DNA of 64,000 bases, from positions 38,376,019 to 38,440,018 of the forward strand of contig CM049306.1 of assembly GCA_026874595.1 (NCBI GenBank). The letters run 5' to 3'. The stretch comes from Sipunculus nudus (taxonomy: Eukaryota; Annelida; Sipuncula; Golfingiida; Sipunculidae). The position numbers were made by a program, and so were the translations under genes. Shown here one piece after another: positions 44,313-57,378 of this stretch. How positions within the stretch are numbered: position 1 is the first letter of the stretch; every line of letters starts with the position of its first letter. The notes beneath the pieces are model-generated. The model was given only the letters and a program-made list of their open reading frames with translations, made no database searches and was not told where the DNA came from.

Positions 44313-47300
44313 TTTTTTAGCTCAGCTGACTATAAGTCATCTGAGCTATAGTCATGGTCCATTGTCCGTCGTCCGCCCGTCTGTCTGTCTGTCCGTCCGT
44401 CTGTCTGTCTGTCCGTCTGGATGTCCGTCCATAAGACTGGCACGTTTCGACACCATTGGACCTACGAATCTGAATTTCGGCATACAGTTAGATGTCCCCA
44501 TAATCTCCTACCATGCCAAAAATTGGGTCAATAGGACTTCGTTCCCCTGAGATATTAAGGAAAAACCTCGATTTTTTATTAAAAATCTATTTTCACACTT
44601 CAGGACTGCCTAAAATCAAAACCACTCATCTGGTTTTCTTCATATTTACCATAAATATTCCTCTACATAGTCCCTATGTACATGCCAGATATCAGTATTA
44701 TATAATTTTAAAAAGTTATGGGCCCAAACATAATGGACTTTGTAAAAAAATCAGGAAGATATTTGGTCACTTAAGACCAAAAGTGTTAAATGTAGGGACT
44801 TTTTTCCAGTAATACAACTTATATTAATCAAAATTTAATTGTATACCAAAAATTAGATCAAAATTTGTTAAATTTTTTTAAATATTGGCAAAAATATAAA
44901 ATTGGTACCTTAAATTTTGCCCAACTTTGGCCATGGCACGTTTTTTTCCTGTAAGTACTGTGGATTTAATTTTCACACCATGTATACATAAGGATTTAAT
45001 CTGTGAAAATAAAAGCTGCAACATTAGGCTAGTTATTGAATTTTTTTGGAGGCTCTTGTTGTATTCCCTTACATTGTCAAGCAGTCCACTTTGATGACTG
45101 TAGGTCATTCAGTGCACATCTCTATGCTCCCCAGGCTGTTGACATAATTTTAGATGTCCTCAAAATCTCCTACCATACCAAAAATTGGGTCATTAGGACT
45201 TTGTTCAGGACTTTGAGATATTAAGGGAAAAAAAACTCCGTTTTCCATAAAAAAAGCCATTGTTACACTTCAGGGCTGCCTAATATCAAAACCACTGATC
45301 TGTTTTTGATCGTATTTAGGATTCACATTCTTTTATACATTTTCTATGAACATACCAAAAATTAGGTTAGTATTGGGTATTATTTTGAAGTTATGGGCCA
45401 AAACATAATGCAATTTGTTAAAAAATCAGGAAATATATTTACTCACATGAGAATTGCTGAACCTAGAGACTTTTTTTCAGGAATATAACTTTATTTAATC
45501 AAGATTCAATTGTTTACCCATAATTAGATCTGAATTTTGCAAATTTTTCAAGTTATTAGCATAAATAAAAAATCAATACCTTAAATTTTGTCCAACTTTG
45601 GCACTGTTGATTTAATTTTCACAGCATATATACATAAGGATTTAATCTTTTAAAATCTGAAATTTCAAAGAAATTGATTGGAAAGAATAGCTTTTATTCA
45701 TGTTTTCACACACCATGTCAAGTGTTGTTTACATCTAGCCCACCTAGTAGTACAGCCTTCACTTGCATTATGTAACCCACCCTAGGCAGCTTGCCTTGGG
45801 TCAGCTTGGCCACTACCAGCAGGCTTCCCCTCTGCTCTGCACTCCCCCCCCCCCCCCAAGATGGTGCATAAACTAGATGAATGTTATTATTTTCTGTATG
45901 TGATTCATTCTTATTCTAGGCTATGCTACATTTTAGATTTTGTATTGTACCACCAGGGTTACAATGATTAAAGTGTACATTTAATTGTGTCCACAAAGTG
46001 GTGTATTGCTATAAAAGTGTGGATGTTCATGAGATAAGTAATTCCTTACTTCAGAGGAGTAAAAACTTCACCAGGTGTGAAATTGACTATTAATTTCAGT
46101 AATTAATTAAAACTTGGATAGTAATTAGCACAATGATATTGTTTGTTTCTCATTCAACCAACAGTGTGTATACTTTATTTGAAAAGATGTTTTATTTTAT
46201 CAAATTTACTGAATCTTTTATTTTATTTTGGTGAATAAAATTAAGCAGGTACTGAAAACTCCAATGTGCAAAACTTTTTTATAGTGGTTCAAGGAATATT
46301 CTTGTAGATGCCATGTTGTGGCATTATTTTCTTTTAAATTCAGTTTAAACATTTATGATTTAAAAATAATGAAATATGTGTATGCATAATATGACCCAAT
46401 ATGAGCTACACTCTGGATATATGATGATTGCAACTTTTGCAACAATTCTAATATTTTAACTTATAGTTTCAGTTTTTTACTCTGTATATGATTGCAACAA
46501 TTCTAATATTTTAACTTATATTTTCAGGTTTTTTCATTTAAAATTTATAAAACCTGTAAATAAAAAAAATGATTCAGATAAAAACTTCTTAATAAAAGTG
46601 GATATGCTTAAAAAAAATAGGCTTATATATAAACTTAAATGCATTATTCCCTTGAAAGTGAAATAAAGGTATTAGTCCATTCTGTCCACTTGCCTGTCCA
46701 TCTGTAAATTTTCTATCTGTAAATTTTCATACATTACAGTATCTCAAAACTTTTACTGTTTTTCTTCATGACAGTCTTGTCAGAGTATTAGTTTGAAATC
46801 ATATATTTAGAACTTTACTATAACCAAGTAGGAGGGCCCCTTTCCTCTTAGCTTTTCATATTCTTATATAAATGAAAAACATTACAATAGAATATTTCTA
46901 CATCCACCTTCGTGCTGCCCTCACTTTTCCCTTCTCCGAACCCCATCCCAAAGTCAGCCTCGGTAAGCAAGAACAAGATGAATCAGATATATTCATACTT
47001 TAATATTTTGTATAACTATTCGTCCATAGGTACCTATGTACATGCCAGAAATTATGTCAATATTGTGTAATATGTAGACATAGTGGGCATCACAATAATG
47101 TACCTTGTCAAGACTAAAGAGATATTGTGTCATACAGTCACAAATTCATAAATCACTTCATCAGCATAGTTAATCATAACATCATATCTGTCAAATTGAA
47201 AGCTTGCAGACTACCATACACTTTAGATCCTTCAACAAATAGCCTTATCATCATTCTACTACTGCTTATTACTGCTGTCATTGCATTCATATTTGCTCAA

Positions 47301-47543
47301 ATATATCACAATTTTCTACACCTCTTTAATAAATAAAAAATAAACCACTATATATGACTCTATTAATCCATCAGTCAGGTTATTTCATTTATCATTTACT
47401 CACATATTACATTACATTCCTTTATAATAGCCCAACATGTCCATGATATTCATAAGCTTTATCGACTCGATATAGTATCACAGTGGAGAAACATTTATGG
47501 TCCAATCACGATCAGCTGAGCGCCGTGACCCATGGGTCCCTTG
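44313..47543 (+). mobile_element. Family 2b element, long copy with duplicated core
   Basis: 5' TTTTTTAGCTCAGCTGACT hairpin with GTCTGTCCGTCC runs; 3' TCAGCTGAGC, GACCCATGGGTC and CCTTG, then TT. The core is present twice (about 44440-44930 and 45130-45640). A 58-bp duplication lies at 46427-46530. Its flanks (44224-44312 and from 47544) look like one further repeat split by this insertion. Confidence 0.72.
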
Positions 47544-47984
47544 TTTTACTTAGAAGCTATAGAATCTTTAAAATTCTTCTCCGAAATTGTCCGTCCAAAT
47601 TGTTCATTATTTCACAGAATTAAGCAATCTCAAATTTGTTCGAATGGTACCATTTATGGCAGAGTCACAGGAAGCTGAACTTCGTCATTTGGCCAAGTAA
47701 GCATACTAAAACATAACAATCTCAGAAATGATAGGAGCTAGCTTCACCAAGGTTTGTGCCAATGCTGGTCACATGACCCGTATTTGAAATTGAGTTTTTC
47801 ACCCAAATTGGCCTGTTCAAAAACCTCTTATTTTAAGCCCCTTTTTGCTTCTACAAGAATAACGTTTCATGATGAAACTGTCAAGCCGAAGGGTTTAATT
47901 TTCACAAGAATTATCCTAGAGTAGTATAAGAATTGTATAAGAATAGATCATTAGAATAATTTGATGTATCAGCCTGAATTAGTG

Positions 47985-48300
47985 CATGTTTATACATCTT
48001 GAATAGCTTTGTATGGTGGTGCCACCTACAATAACTTTTGCACAGTGTATTTACCGTGGTCATATCCCAGGAGTGATTTGACATTGTGACAGATTTGACA
48101 GCCCGAAATTGTGCATGTCCATACATCTGGAATAGTTTCGTTGTATAAGAGACCTTTAGGCGCCACCTACATTTTTTTTTTTGGTTTCCTGCATCTGTGC
48201 ACATAGCACAACAGTGGTTTGAAGTATCTCCCTCAAATTTCGCATATTCATACATCTTCGATGGCTTCCTCATACACAAGACTGGTGGCGTCACCTACAG
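47985..48300. repeat. About 130-bp tandem repeat with GGTGG(C/T)GCCACC-like end
   Basis: Three units start near GCATG(T)..ATACATCTTG at about 47982, 48112 and 48246, each followed by a GGTGGTGCCACCTAC, GCGCCACCTAC or GGTGGCGTCACCTAC block. Related units occur at 52930-53140 and 62180-62530. Confidence 0.7.
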
Positions 48301-49567
48301 TCATTTTAGTGTTGTGTGCATCCATGCCAGTATTGCAGCATTGACGTTTGTGTAATTGGTGCTTATACTCGGGTTCAAAATGTTTAGTACTTTCATTGTA
48401 CTTGTACATGTCATACATGTACCTGGAAAAGTAAGCGAGTACTTTTCAAGTAATGGCCAAGCATGTTATCCTGGAAGCATTATACCTGATGTGTTTCCCA
48501 TTGCACAGGTTCGCATTAGGCCTATAGGCTTTGTTTTAAATAAATTGACTATTGCTCTGAGTCTGCATCAGAACACCTGGTTTTGGTGTATAAAATGAAT
48601 ACAGTTCAATGTTTTATTTAAAAGAATAAATCACTTTGTTCAATGATTTTCTGAACCATAATTAGGAAAACCATAAATTGATGGTGTAGCAGAATATGTG
48701 TTCTGAACAATAATATAATTGGGCAGCCGAATTGTGTACGTTTTAATTCATCGCCTGGGTAGACAAAAATGATGTAAACTATTTTCCCACTCAGTACAGG
48801 CGAATTACTGTATTGTGATATGTCCCCTCGATCCCTCTAATACTAAACGAAAGTGAGTCTGATTTTCTCCTCATTAATTTAGAGCGGTATATATGCTCCA
48901 TACCCTCCACTTCGATAGCTGCTGTCATACAGCTTTTCTCGCCAGTGACTGGACGGATTTAGCCGAAGTCTTGCACCTCTTGTTCACCTGTTTATGTTGG
49001 GCTTGTTGTGCCACATTATAGGTGGCGCCACCTTTCAATTTTCGCTCATCCGGCCATTTATCAGCAGGATATATATGAGTTATGCAACAGCGATGCGGCG
49101 GAGTTTTTCCTTCCACAATGTTCCTTCAACAATGATTATTCTCCTTTATTTCTTGCCTGAATTTGATTTTGTACTTTGTATATCTGGAAGGGTTAATTTT
49201 GGCCCATGAAACTTCCTCACATAATTTTTAAATTCATTATTCATGCAAATTCATTTAAATTGTTTTTTTAATGACAGTCAAGGCAGGGCTAGGTGCGATC
49301 TTCAAAACTCAGAATTTTGAAGTTCTTTATTGATGCAAATTTATGTAAATTCATTTGAAAACAAAATATCTCATAATTTTTTCCAGTTTTGGTTCTTAAT
49401 CTTTCATTTTGTTCAGTCATATACGCAAATTATTTATTTTACAAAACAATATCAATATTCTAATTCATTCCAGGTGAATTCCATGTATTTAAAATGCAAT
49501 ATTAAATCTTTCATTAGCCCCAGCAGCTTTTTGTCATCTAATTCATGCGACCAGTATCCAAGTGTGG

Positions 49568-49581
49568 CCTGCAGGTGGCGC
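49568..49581 (+). promoter_or_regulatory. Candidate CTCF site
   Basis: CCTGCAGGTGGCGC fits the consensus CCASYAGRKGGCRS at 13 of 14 positions. It pairs with a second site 272 bp downstream in the same orientation. Confidence 0.35.
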
Positions 49582-49839
49582 TTCAAGCTTTGACTTTTCT
49601 TCAGATAAATGATTAGACTGATTTGAGAAGATGGAATTAAAATAGGACAGACTTATTCAATTATTTCCATGGCGTATTCATGGAAATTAAGATACCGATT
49701 ATCACAATATTTTCTGATATCACCTGTTTTACAATTGTTTTTCAAACAGTGGAAATATGTTTAAAAATAACTCAGGAATCTCTGCAGCTACCAACACAAA
49801 ATTTTATTTCTTGATCATAGGACAGGTATGTGTTTGTAA

Positions 49840-49853
49840 CCTGCAGATGGCGC
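49840..49853 (+). promoter_or_regulatory. Candidate CTCF site
   Basis: CCTGCAGATGGCGC, 13 of 14 consensus positions, the same mismatch (T at position 3) as the site at 49568. Confidence 0.35.
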
Positions 49854-50896
49854 CACATGAGGTAACCGACTTTCTGTGATACAAAACCTATCATTCTATA
49901 ATTTTATGTTGCGGGCTTCGAATGAGCACTACGGCATTAGCGTTCTTGTTTACGATTTTGTTTTATTTACCATTTGGCCATTTGGAAGTATGTACTTTTT
50001 TTTATCATATTGGTATATTACAGGATTGTTGCATATATAACTTACCTAAAATATAAAGAATGGCATACAAAAATAATAGCATAATTCTGTCTAATTTTCC
50101 ACTTGGTTGTTTACTCAAAGGGAAAATGGCGAGATTTATGATATGATATTTATGTTTATTATAACAAGCAACAACTAATTAATTTGAAGTTTCGTCATGT
50201 TTATTTAATTTTCCGTATATTCATTTGTTTATTCATTCACTTAATGTACTTATTAGTACTAACCAACATATTCCCGGTACTGAAATACAAATATTGACAA
50301 AATTCAACACAGCTGTCAAAAGTTAGAGTCCGGTAGCTTGATATTCCTTTCGTGAGAGAGTGAGACAGGGGATTATCACGCGAAACTCACGCTCTATGCG
50401 CGAGACTTTACATGTCTGAATGCAATTGGGGGCTTTTCAAAATATGATTTCTCTTAAAATATGCATTGTAAGAGCCATTTGTGCCTGTGGATGGCATAAG
50501 TTTAGTGTTCTAAGGCATTCATTTAATATTCACTCATAGACCGTCCAAAAAAAAAAAACAAAAAAAAACAGCAGACGGCCACTCCACCGAAGAATGTCTC
50601 TTCAGACTTCTTTCCAAGAAAGCTTGTTCTGTATGCATCACTTGTCACGTGAAGTCGTGGAAAACGATCGACGGGATCTCCTAACGAATCAAACAACTAA
50701 AGGAAAAGAAAGAAGAATGTCATAAAAAGCGACCTGGGAATTTAATATGCCAATACGAATTCCTAGCGTAGAAAAGGCGTTTATTTATAGGCATGGCACG
50801 TATCGGTATACAGACCTCAACGTCGTTAAATTTGTTGACTTAATGCAACACTGGTTTAAAGCCAACAGTGATGATACATTTCTTGTAGAAACTTAA

Positions 50897-50915
50897 TGAT
50901 AATAATAATAATAAT

Positions 50916-50994
<79 letters not shown>
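50897..50994. repeat. Inverted (AAT)n-(ATT)n microsatellite
   Basis: About 60 bases of AAT units change at about 50960 to ATT units running to the element border at 50995. Both arms could pair as one hairpin. Confidence 0.93.
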
Positions 50995-53385
50995 GTATCC
51001 CCAGACAAAGTCGGGATACTATGGTTTCACGACGGTCCCAGCACCGCCGCCGCAGAAAAATCTTGTGAGCGGGATAACTCAAAAAGTATTTCACTGATCT
51101 TTTTCAAACTTCACATTTGTATAGATATAGGTAAGAGACGAAGACTCTTAAAAATGGGGTCATGACCTTTGCTAGAAGAGTGACCTTGACCTTGAAAAGG
51201 TCCATATTTGCTGGAAATAACACAAATTCTTAAATATCTCAAGAAAGCTTGCATGGACTGGTGACCGAAGGTGACCGAAGCTCTTGGATAGCCTTGTGAT
51301 TTGCCGGAAACTGGTGGCGCCACCTTTTATCTTTTTCTTGTTTTTACGCCTTTTAATACCCCCATAATTGCCACTTGACAGTACTGTGGGCATTAGAAGT
51401 CAAACACTAATGGACAGATTTCTTTCATATTATGAACATGTAGAGAGATGGGTTATGCGTTGAGGTCTATTTAAATTTAGGTCATGACCTTTACCATGAG
51501 AGTGGCCTTGACCATTAATATTTCGATATTTGGTGAAAATCACACACCTCTTATGATATCTCCAGTGTCGATAGCCATATGGATTTCAAACGTGGTTTAT
51601 GAATGGCCAACCACTAAAGTAAGAACCCTATAGGTTCTAGCGTCATGAGGTCTAAGGTCAAGGTCACTGGACTCAGATCTTCAAAGATATTGTGGATGCA
51701 TTTTAAGCCAAACTTTTTACCCCAGATCTTCCATCTTGAACATATAGCTCACTTGCCAATAGTGGTTGATCCATATCAAGTTTGGGGTCACAAGGTCAAA
51801 GGTGAAGGTCACAGGAGCCATCTATCCAAAAATTAGGTACCGGGATGATAATTCCAAGTTGGATTGATATATGGATTTCAATCCTGACTTATATATGGCC
51901 CATCATTTAAGCAAGACCTCTATTGATTTTGAGGTCATGAGGTCAAAGGTCAAGGTCACAGGACATACATCTTTGAAAAGCTTGTGGATGCATTTTCAGC
52001 CAAACTTTTCATTTCAGACCTTTTATCTTGAACATATAGTTCACATGCTAATAGAGGAAGACTCCTATCCATTTTTAGGTCACAAGGTCAAAGGTGAAGG
52101 TCACAGGAGCATTCTGTCCAAAAATGCATTTCCTGATGATTACTCCAGCTTGGAATGATATATGGGTTCTAACTTGACTTATATATGGCCCATCAATAAA
52201 ACAAGATTTCTTTTGATTTTGAGGTCATGAGGTCAAAGGCCAAGGTCACAGGACAATCATCTTTGAAAAGACTGTAGATGCATTTTCAGCCAAACTTTTA
52301 TCTCGGACCTTTTATCTTGCACATATAGTTCACCTGCTAATAGAGGAAGACCCCTATCCATTTTTAGGTCACAAGGTCAAAGGTGAAGGTCACAGAAGCC
52401 ATCTGTCCAAAAATTCATTTCCTGATGATAACTCCAGCTTGGATTGATATATGGGTTTCAAACTTGACTTATATATGGCCCATCAATAAAACAAGATTCC
52501 TATTGATTTTGAGGTCATGAGGTCAAAGGTCAAGGTGAAAGGACACATCTTTGAAAAGATTATTGATGCATTTTCAGCCAAATTTTTCATCTCAGACCTT
52601 TCATCATGCACATATAGTTCACCTGCCGATAGAGGAAGACCCCTATCAATTTCAGTATTTAAATTGGGGTCATGACCTTTCCTATGAGAGTGGCCTTGAC
52701 CTTGAATATTGCCATATATGGTGAAAATCACACAAAATCATAAATATCTCAATACGGGATGCATGGATTGGTCCAAAAATCAAATTAACCGAAGATCTTG
52801 GTAAGCTTTGTCTTCTGGCGCCACCTTCTGTCCTTTTCTTGTTTTTGGGCCTTTTAATTACCCATCATTGCCACTTGACAGTACTGTGAGTACTAGAATT
52901 TTAAAACTAATGGACAGATTGGGTTGAAATTGTGCATGTCCATTGATTTTGGATACCTCCATCTTGTATTCAAGAATTGTGGCGCTATCTGTAATCATAA
53001 ATGTGTGACGTCCATCCGTACTTTTGCTTTCAGTGGAAATTGCTCATATCTCTGAAGTGGTTCAAGGTATTGGTCTGAAATTTGGCATGTCCATCCATCT
53101 TTGAAAGTGTTCTCGTAAATCAGACAGGTGGCCCCACCTACCTTCCTGTTTTTGTAGAAAAAATTAATGCCCTTTTCTGATGAGTGATTTGCCCTATTTG
53201 CCGTAGATTCAACATATTGGCCCCCATATTTGGTGAAAAATATTCTTTCTCAAGATGATAGATGGAAAAAACCATAGTCGCTTGCCAAGTGTCAGTATAT
53301 GCTGCTGAAGATGAGGCCTATTCTTAAAGGGGGGGGGTTAATTGTCTGGGGATACTATGGCACCTGCGGTGCAAGAAATATCTAG
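50995..53385 (+). mobile_element. Family 1 element, copy 3 (with array)
   Basis: Start GTATCCCCAGACAAAGTCGG with GGATAC arm; end TGTCTGGGGATAC, GGCACCTGCGGTGC, then AAGAAATAT and CTAG (53382-53385), followed by TT. The array of dimers spans about 51630-52650, with GTCATGAGGTC starts near 51640, 51934, 52224 and 52514. A 3' part of 47985-type units lies at 52930-53140. ATT repeats flank both ends. Confidence 0.75.
51630..52650 (+). repeat. Higher-order array of family 1, about 3.5 dimers
   Basis: Same two-halves unit as at 10333-12400, with a period near 290 bp. An approximately 80-bp module (TATTTAAATT...GTGAAAATCACAC) stands on both sides, at 51467-51545 and 52653-52731. Confidence 0.88.
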
Positions 53386-54099
53386 TTATTATTATTTTTA
53401 ATAATTTTATTATTATAAGTGATGGTGGTACTACTCACTTTGGTCACGCATCTCCTTTGTGACTAAGCACGCATCGGAAATGCCCGTTTATGATATCGAA
53501 CTGATGAACCGATGCAAAATATGTGTTCTCAAGGGGTCATTTCCCATATTTTCTCATAAAATTTGAGAAATTTCACAATAACGAAAAAAAAAAAAACAAT
53601 GATCATGATGATAAAAATCTATTGGATTTTATTTTTGTAGATGAGATGTATATTTCGACTATACACATTGAATTATTACCGTATACCTGCTCTGTCTGTC
53701 ATGATGATAAAAGTCACTTCTAAAAATGTTTGGGAGAGGGTATACTTTAAACATTGTCCGGTTTTTTTTGTTACAGTAATATATTTGCCAAACTACTTAT
53801 GATTCTGTGGTCGGTTGACCATTTCACAGAAAAGAGGACATAAAGCACTACAGTGACAGTTATAACACAATATAGTGTAACAAAAAAGCTATTCTCGCCA
53901 GTGGCATCCCGGGTTGCCTATGTTTGTAAGAATTAAACGACACTGACGAGGAGCCTCTATGTTGAATAAAACCTCTGTTAACACAAACGACACCATAACA
54001 GTAGACCAAGCTGAAAAAAAACAGCACAGCAAAAATTCACTCACCTGCAGTGGAGACCTGTTTGTTCTATAGGTGGTGTTAAAATATAGTCCCTTATTG

Positions 54100-54360
54100 T
54101 ATACTATTTAGTGCAGCTGACCATAAGTCGACTGAGCTGTATTATTTAACCGGTGTATGTTGTCCATCAGTCCTTCGTGGAAACGGTAAAACCACTCCTA
54201 AAACCGGGTCACTGTGATCTCGTTCCTTCAAGAAATTTTTCCATCCTATCAGTAAAACTTATTGTACCACTTGAAGAATGCCGTAGATTAAATCGTAACC
54301 ACTGGGGCTTTATTTATCAATTTTCTTGTTTGGACTGATAAATTCTGAAATTTTAAAACT
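54100..54360 (+). mobile_element. Degraded family 2 fragment
   Basis: GCAGCTGACCATAAGTCGACTGAGCT is a decayed family 2 start hairpin, followed by AAAACCGGGTCACTGTGATC and related core blocks. Truncated. Confidence 0.55.
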
Positions 54361-54369
54361 CTGTGATAT

Positions 54370-55670
54370 GTACTTCAGAAATTATTAGGGTGATATTTGA
54401 AACATGAGCTTACAGTTTGGACTCATACAGCTTAAATAAGTTCCCACCAGGCTAACTGCCACGGAATACTCGATTGTGATTTTGCCTATAGAAATCATAA
54501 TCGCATTCTCGTCTAGGCCAGTTTATAATCCGCTTGGACTGCATTATCGACTGTGACATATCTACACTAACTGCTTTTACAAATGAAATATTATTGGTTA
54601 ATAACATAATCTTTAAAATAATACATTAAAACATATTACATAATAAGTGAGAATGAAATACATTTGAATTTCCAATATGAAAAAGGCTAAATTTTTAGGG
54701 ATGATTCTAAATGTGATCCCGATAATACCATGTAATACCAAACAAAATTAGTGATTAAAATAGCAATGCGAATTGATTAACATAGATTAACCTATATTTT
54801 TTCACACTTGAGTACAGCTTTTTTATTTATCGCAAATTTATAATAAATAATAACATAGTAAAGTGTTTAAAATATAAACAAAATTAGGATTTTGTCGTAA
54901 AATAAGTACATATTCAAAAAGTATTGAATATTGGCATTTACACCCCTATTGGCAGAAATATTAGTTATGGACGTGTTCTGCAAGGTGTATTTAAAGCATT
55001 TATGTTCTTTTCTTGTCAGGCATATATTATTAATATAAAATCGAACAACAAACAGATAAATATATACATCCCTTGTATATACAACTGTATCCTTCATCAC
55101 AAATTAACATACCAATAACTCCTAGCAACTCAGGTAAGCTGAATGGCCACTACATGAAAGGCCATTTATTATACCTACTATATATTGATACTGCCTTTAT
55201 GGAGATTACATTATTTCCGTCAAGAATAACAGAAATATATATTTCTTAAGAAATACTGTATTTTTTCACGGTTTATCCCTTTCATCCAGGAATATTTACG
55301 TACTTACTACCGTTTCTTTCTGAAGGACCTTAATTGGAAGGAACTCTTTTTGAGATATCGTCATATACATGTACCGTTGTCTATTTATTCAAGACTATAT
55401 AAGAGACCATTGTTGCTGTTTATCCGTAAACATTTTAGCTGACCTTTGCAGGGGGGTATATAGGATTCTTGTCTGGTGAAAATGCAAATTCGCCAGCTAA
55501 TACTGCTCTCTGCAGTCTGGCCAAAAGACAAAGTGCTCCCACGGAGCTGTCCATTATGACCTGCGTGTAGTCACGTTGAACAGACGTGGTCCCTTTCAAG
55601 CACCTAATCGATATACAACAAGTCAAGCACTATCATACTAAAATCTGTATTTCGTTATGCATCAAACGAT
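54370..55670. other. Unassigned intergenic DNA
   Basis: AT-rich. No gene or repeat recognised. Confidence 0.45.
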
Positions 55671-55679
55671 ATCAATATA

Positions 55680-55858
55680 CAGTGTAACCTCTCCTTACGG
55701 GCACCTTTGTACTCAGGACGCTTCCTATTTACGGCCACTTACGGGCAGTCTCTTGAGAGAAGGTCACGAAATCTATAACCTCCCTACCTACCAAGGGTAC
55801 CTCTCTATTGCGGGAAAAATGTCCGGTCCTGTCAGTATCCGTAATTCGGAGGTTCTAC
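55680..55858. mobile_element. Tc1/mariner-pogo-like MITE
   Basis: Ends CAGTGTAACCTCTCCTTACG and (inverted) CAGTAGAACCTCCGAATTAC, flanked by TA on both sides (55678-55679 and 55859-55860). 179 bp, non-coding. The CAGTRxAACCTC end is typical of the Tigger/pogo group. Confidence 0.75.
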
Positions 55859-56137
55859 TGTACATACAAGCGTGTTTTATTTAGATGCTTGATTACTTCT
55901 TCTGCTTTCATATTTTACGATCTTATTAAGTCAGCAACTTTTGACAGAACCCCATTTATTTAAACGGATCTATATACTGACCAAGTGTGTTAAAAAATAC
56001 AAGAACTTTAATGTTTTCGCCGTAAGATATTACGGTATCCGCCAATGTTCCGTTGTTTTACTGTTTGCCTACTCCTGTACACAAGTAAAATACACTTCCA
56101 CCAGGCCCAATCAGTGCAATACATTAACATAATGCGC

Positions 56138-56151
56138 ACGCCACCTGGTAG
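56138..56151 (-). promoter_or_regulatory. Weak candidate CTCF site
   Basis: The minus strand CTACCAGGTGGCGT fits 12 of 14 consensus positions, about 1.1 kb before the lectin start codon. Confidence 0.2.
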
Positions 56152-56243
56152 CAGTACTGCGTAACTTTTCACATATCAAGATTTTTCCTGAACATAAATT
56201 GCTTTTTCTGTATTTCTTCTTTTGTGTTTCTTTCCTTCTTCAG

Positions 56244-56347
56244 GAGTTGTCGCCCATACGCAGTCTTCTTATGGTAAATCAAGCATACGTGGACTGTGTT
56301 TACTCAGACACAGAACTATATGAAAACAGCTGGATGAACTGGAGAAA
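56244..56347 (+). CDS. Orphan exon candidate, unknown product
   Basis: A strong polypyrimidine tract and acceptor (cttcttcag) precede 104 bp. These are open in just one frame (34 codons, beginning ELSPIRSLLMVNQ and containing YVDCVYSDTELYE) and are followed by a perfect donor gtaagt. I do not recognise the peptide. It could be an exon of an unidentified gene, an alternative upstream exon of the lectin gene, or a non-coding exon. No partner exon was found nearby. Confidence 0.3.
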
Positions 56348-56644
56348 GTAAGTCCGTGTGCCGGAATTATTTCGGTGGGAGATCGTTGTATTCAGGCAAA
56401 ATTAACAAATAGTGTGGAATAATACTTCTATTATTACAAATGTTAATAAATAAATAAAAAATATACCTTTACAACTTACAGTCTAAAAGTTGTTTTGGAT
56501 TCATATGAGACTCCATAAATTGTTCATCGTTTTAAATGAAACATAGAGTTCTACCGAATAATTAAAGTATATGAGGAATTGTAAAAAAAATGGCCTCTTC
56601 CTGTTATATTTCAAAATTCAGTGGTGTAAGTTTATATTCAAGGG

Positions 56645-56746
56645 TGTGCGTGTGTGTGTGTGTGTGTGTGTGTTGGGGGGGGGTGACTCCCATGCACACA
56701 CACATACTGATACATATATACCGTTTTAGCGTCTGTATGACACATT

Positions 56747-56790
<44 letters not shown>
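56645..56790. repeat. (GT)n, G tract and (TA)n microsatellites
   Basis: About 14 GT units at 56645-56672 followed by a G run, and about 20 TA units at 56749-56789. Confidence 0.9.
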
Positions 56791-56791
<1 letters not shown>

Positions 56792-56950
56792 CAAACTTCA
56801 AATGTCTTTCTAAACCAGGTTTAGATAAATATTTGATGTAAATTCATAAATGGAACTAAAGTCTATATATATCTAGTTATTAATGTATTTCATTTGCAAT
56901 AAATGAATATTATTCTCTGAACAGTGGAGGGGGAGGATTACATTGACCAT

Positions 56951-57018
56951 CCCCCCCCCCCTTGCCAAAAAGGTGAGGGGGGGGGGGGGCGGTATATAAC
57001 CCCCCCCCCCCCCCCGCC
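56951..57018. repeat. Alternating C and G homopolymer tracts
   Basis: C10, G13 and C17 runs within 70 bases; the runs are complementary and could pair. Confidence 0.85.
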
Positions 57019-57251
57019 TACATTGACGCCCCTGTCAAAATTAAGAAAAAATCAATTTTAAAAAGTTATTCCGGACACTTATTAACAGCTGATAATACTC
57101 CCAGAAATGTCCGTATGTTTGTTCATCTGTCTGCGACTGATTGTGTGCATGTTGAAAAAATAATAAGTGGTGCCATCTGACGACAATATGGCTGGTAATG
57201 TACATATATGGAAGGATGGCTCTTGTACCGTTTTCCATCCACATGTCAAAC

Positions 57252-57378
57252 ATGGCTTCCTTTCGGAGGGTGGTGACGCTTCTCGTGTGGTTTTTATCAA
57301 ATTATTGCGTAACCTTTGCGAACTGGAACACAAATGATTTCCTACGGCGAGAAAACTCACTAGTTAAGCCGTACACAG
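57252..57378 (+). CDS. LMAN2L: Lectin coding exon 1 (signal peptide)
   Basis: 42 codons plus G, with donor gtaatc. The signal peptide probably ends near CVTFA; the mature part starts NWNTNDFLRRENSLVKPYT. Confidence 0.85.

Larger units (their letters stand above)
48350..50890. other. Unassigned intergenic DNA
   Basis: No gene recognised. Holds an isolated GGTGGCGCCACC at 49021-49032 and two CTCF-like sites (49568, 49840). Confidence 0.5.

Noticed and set aside
50896-51165. Open frame with a long poly-isoleucine start
   Set aside because: Translation of the ATA/ATT microsatellite running into the family 1 element; no coding character.
57198-57251. Upstream Met at 57198 or 57216 as the lectin start
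   Set aside because: These add 12-18 residues before the signal peptide; 57252 has the better context and a normal signal-peptide head.
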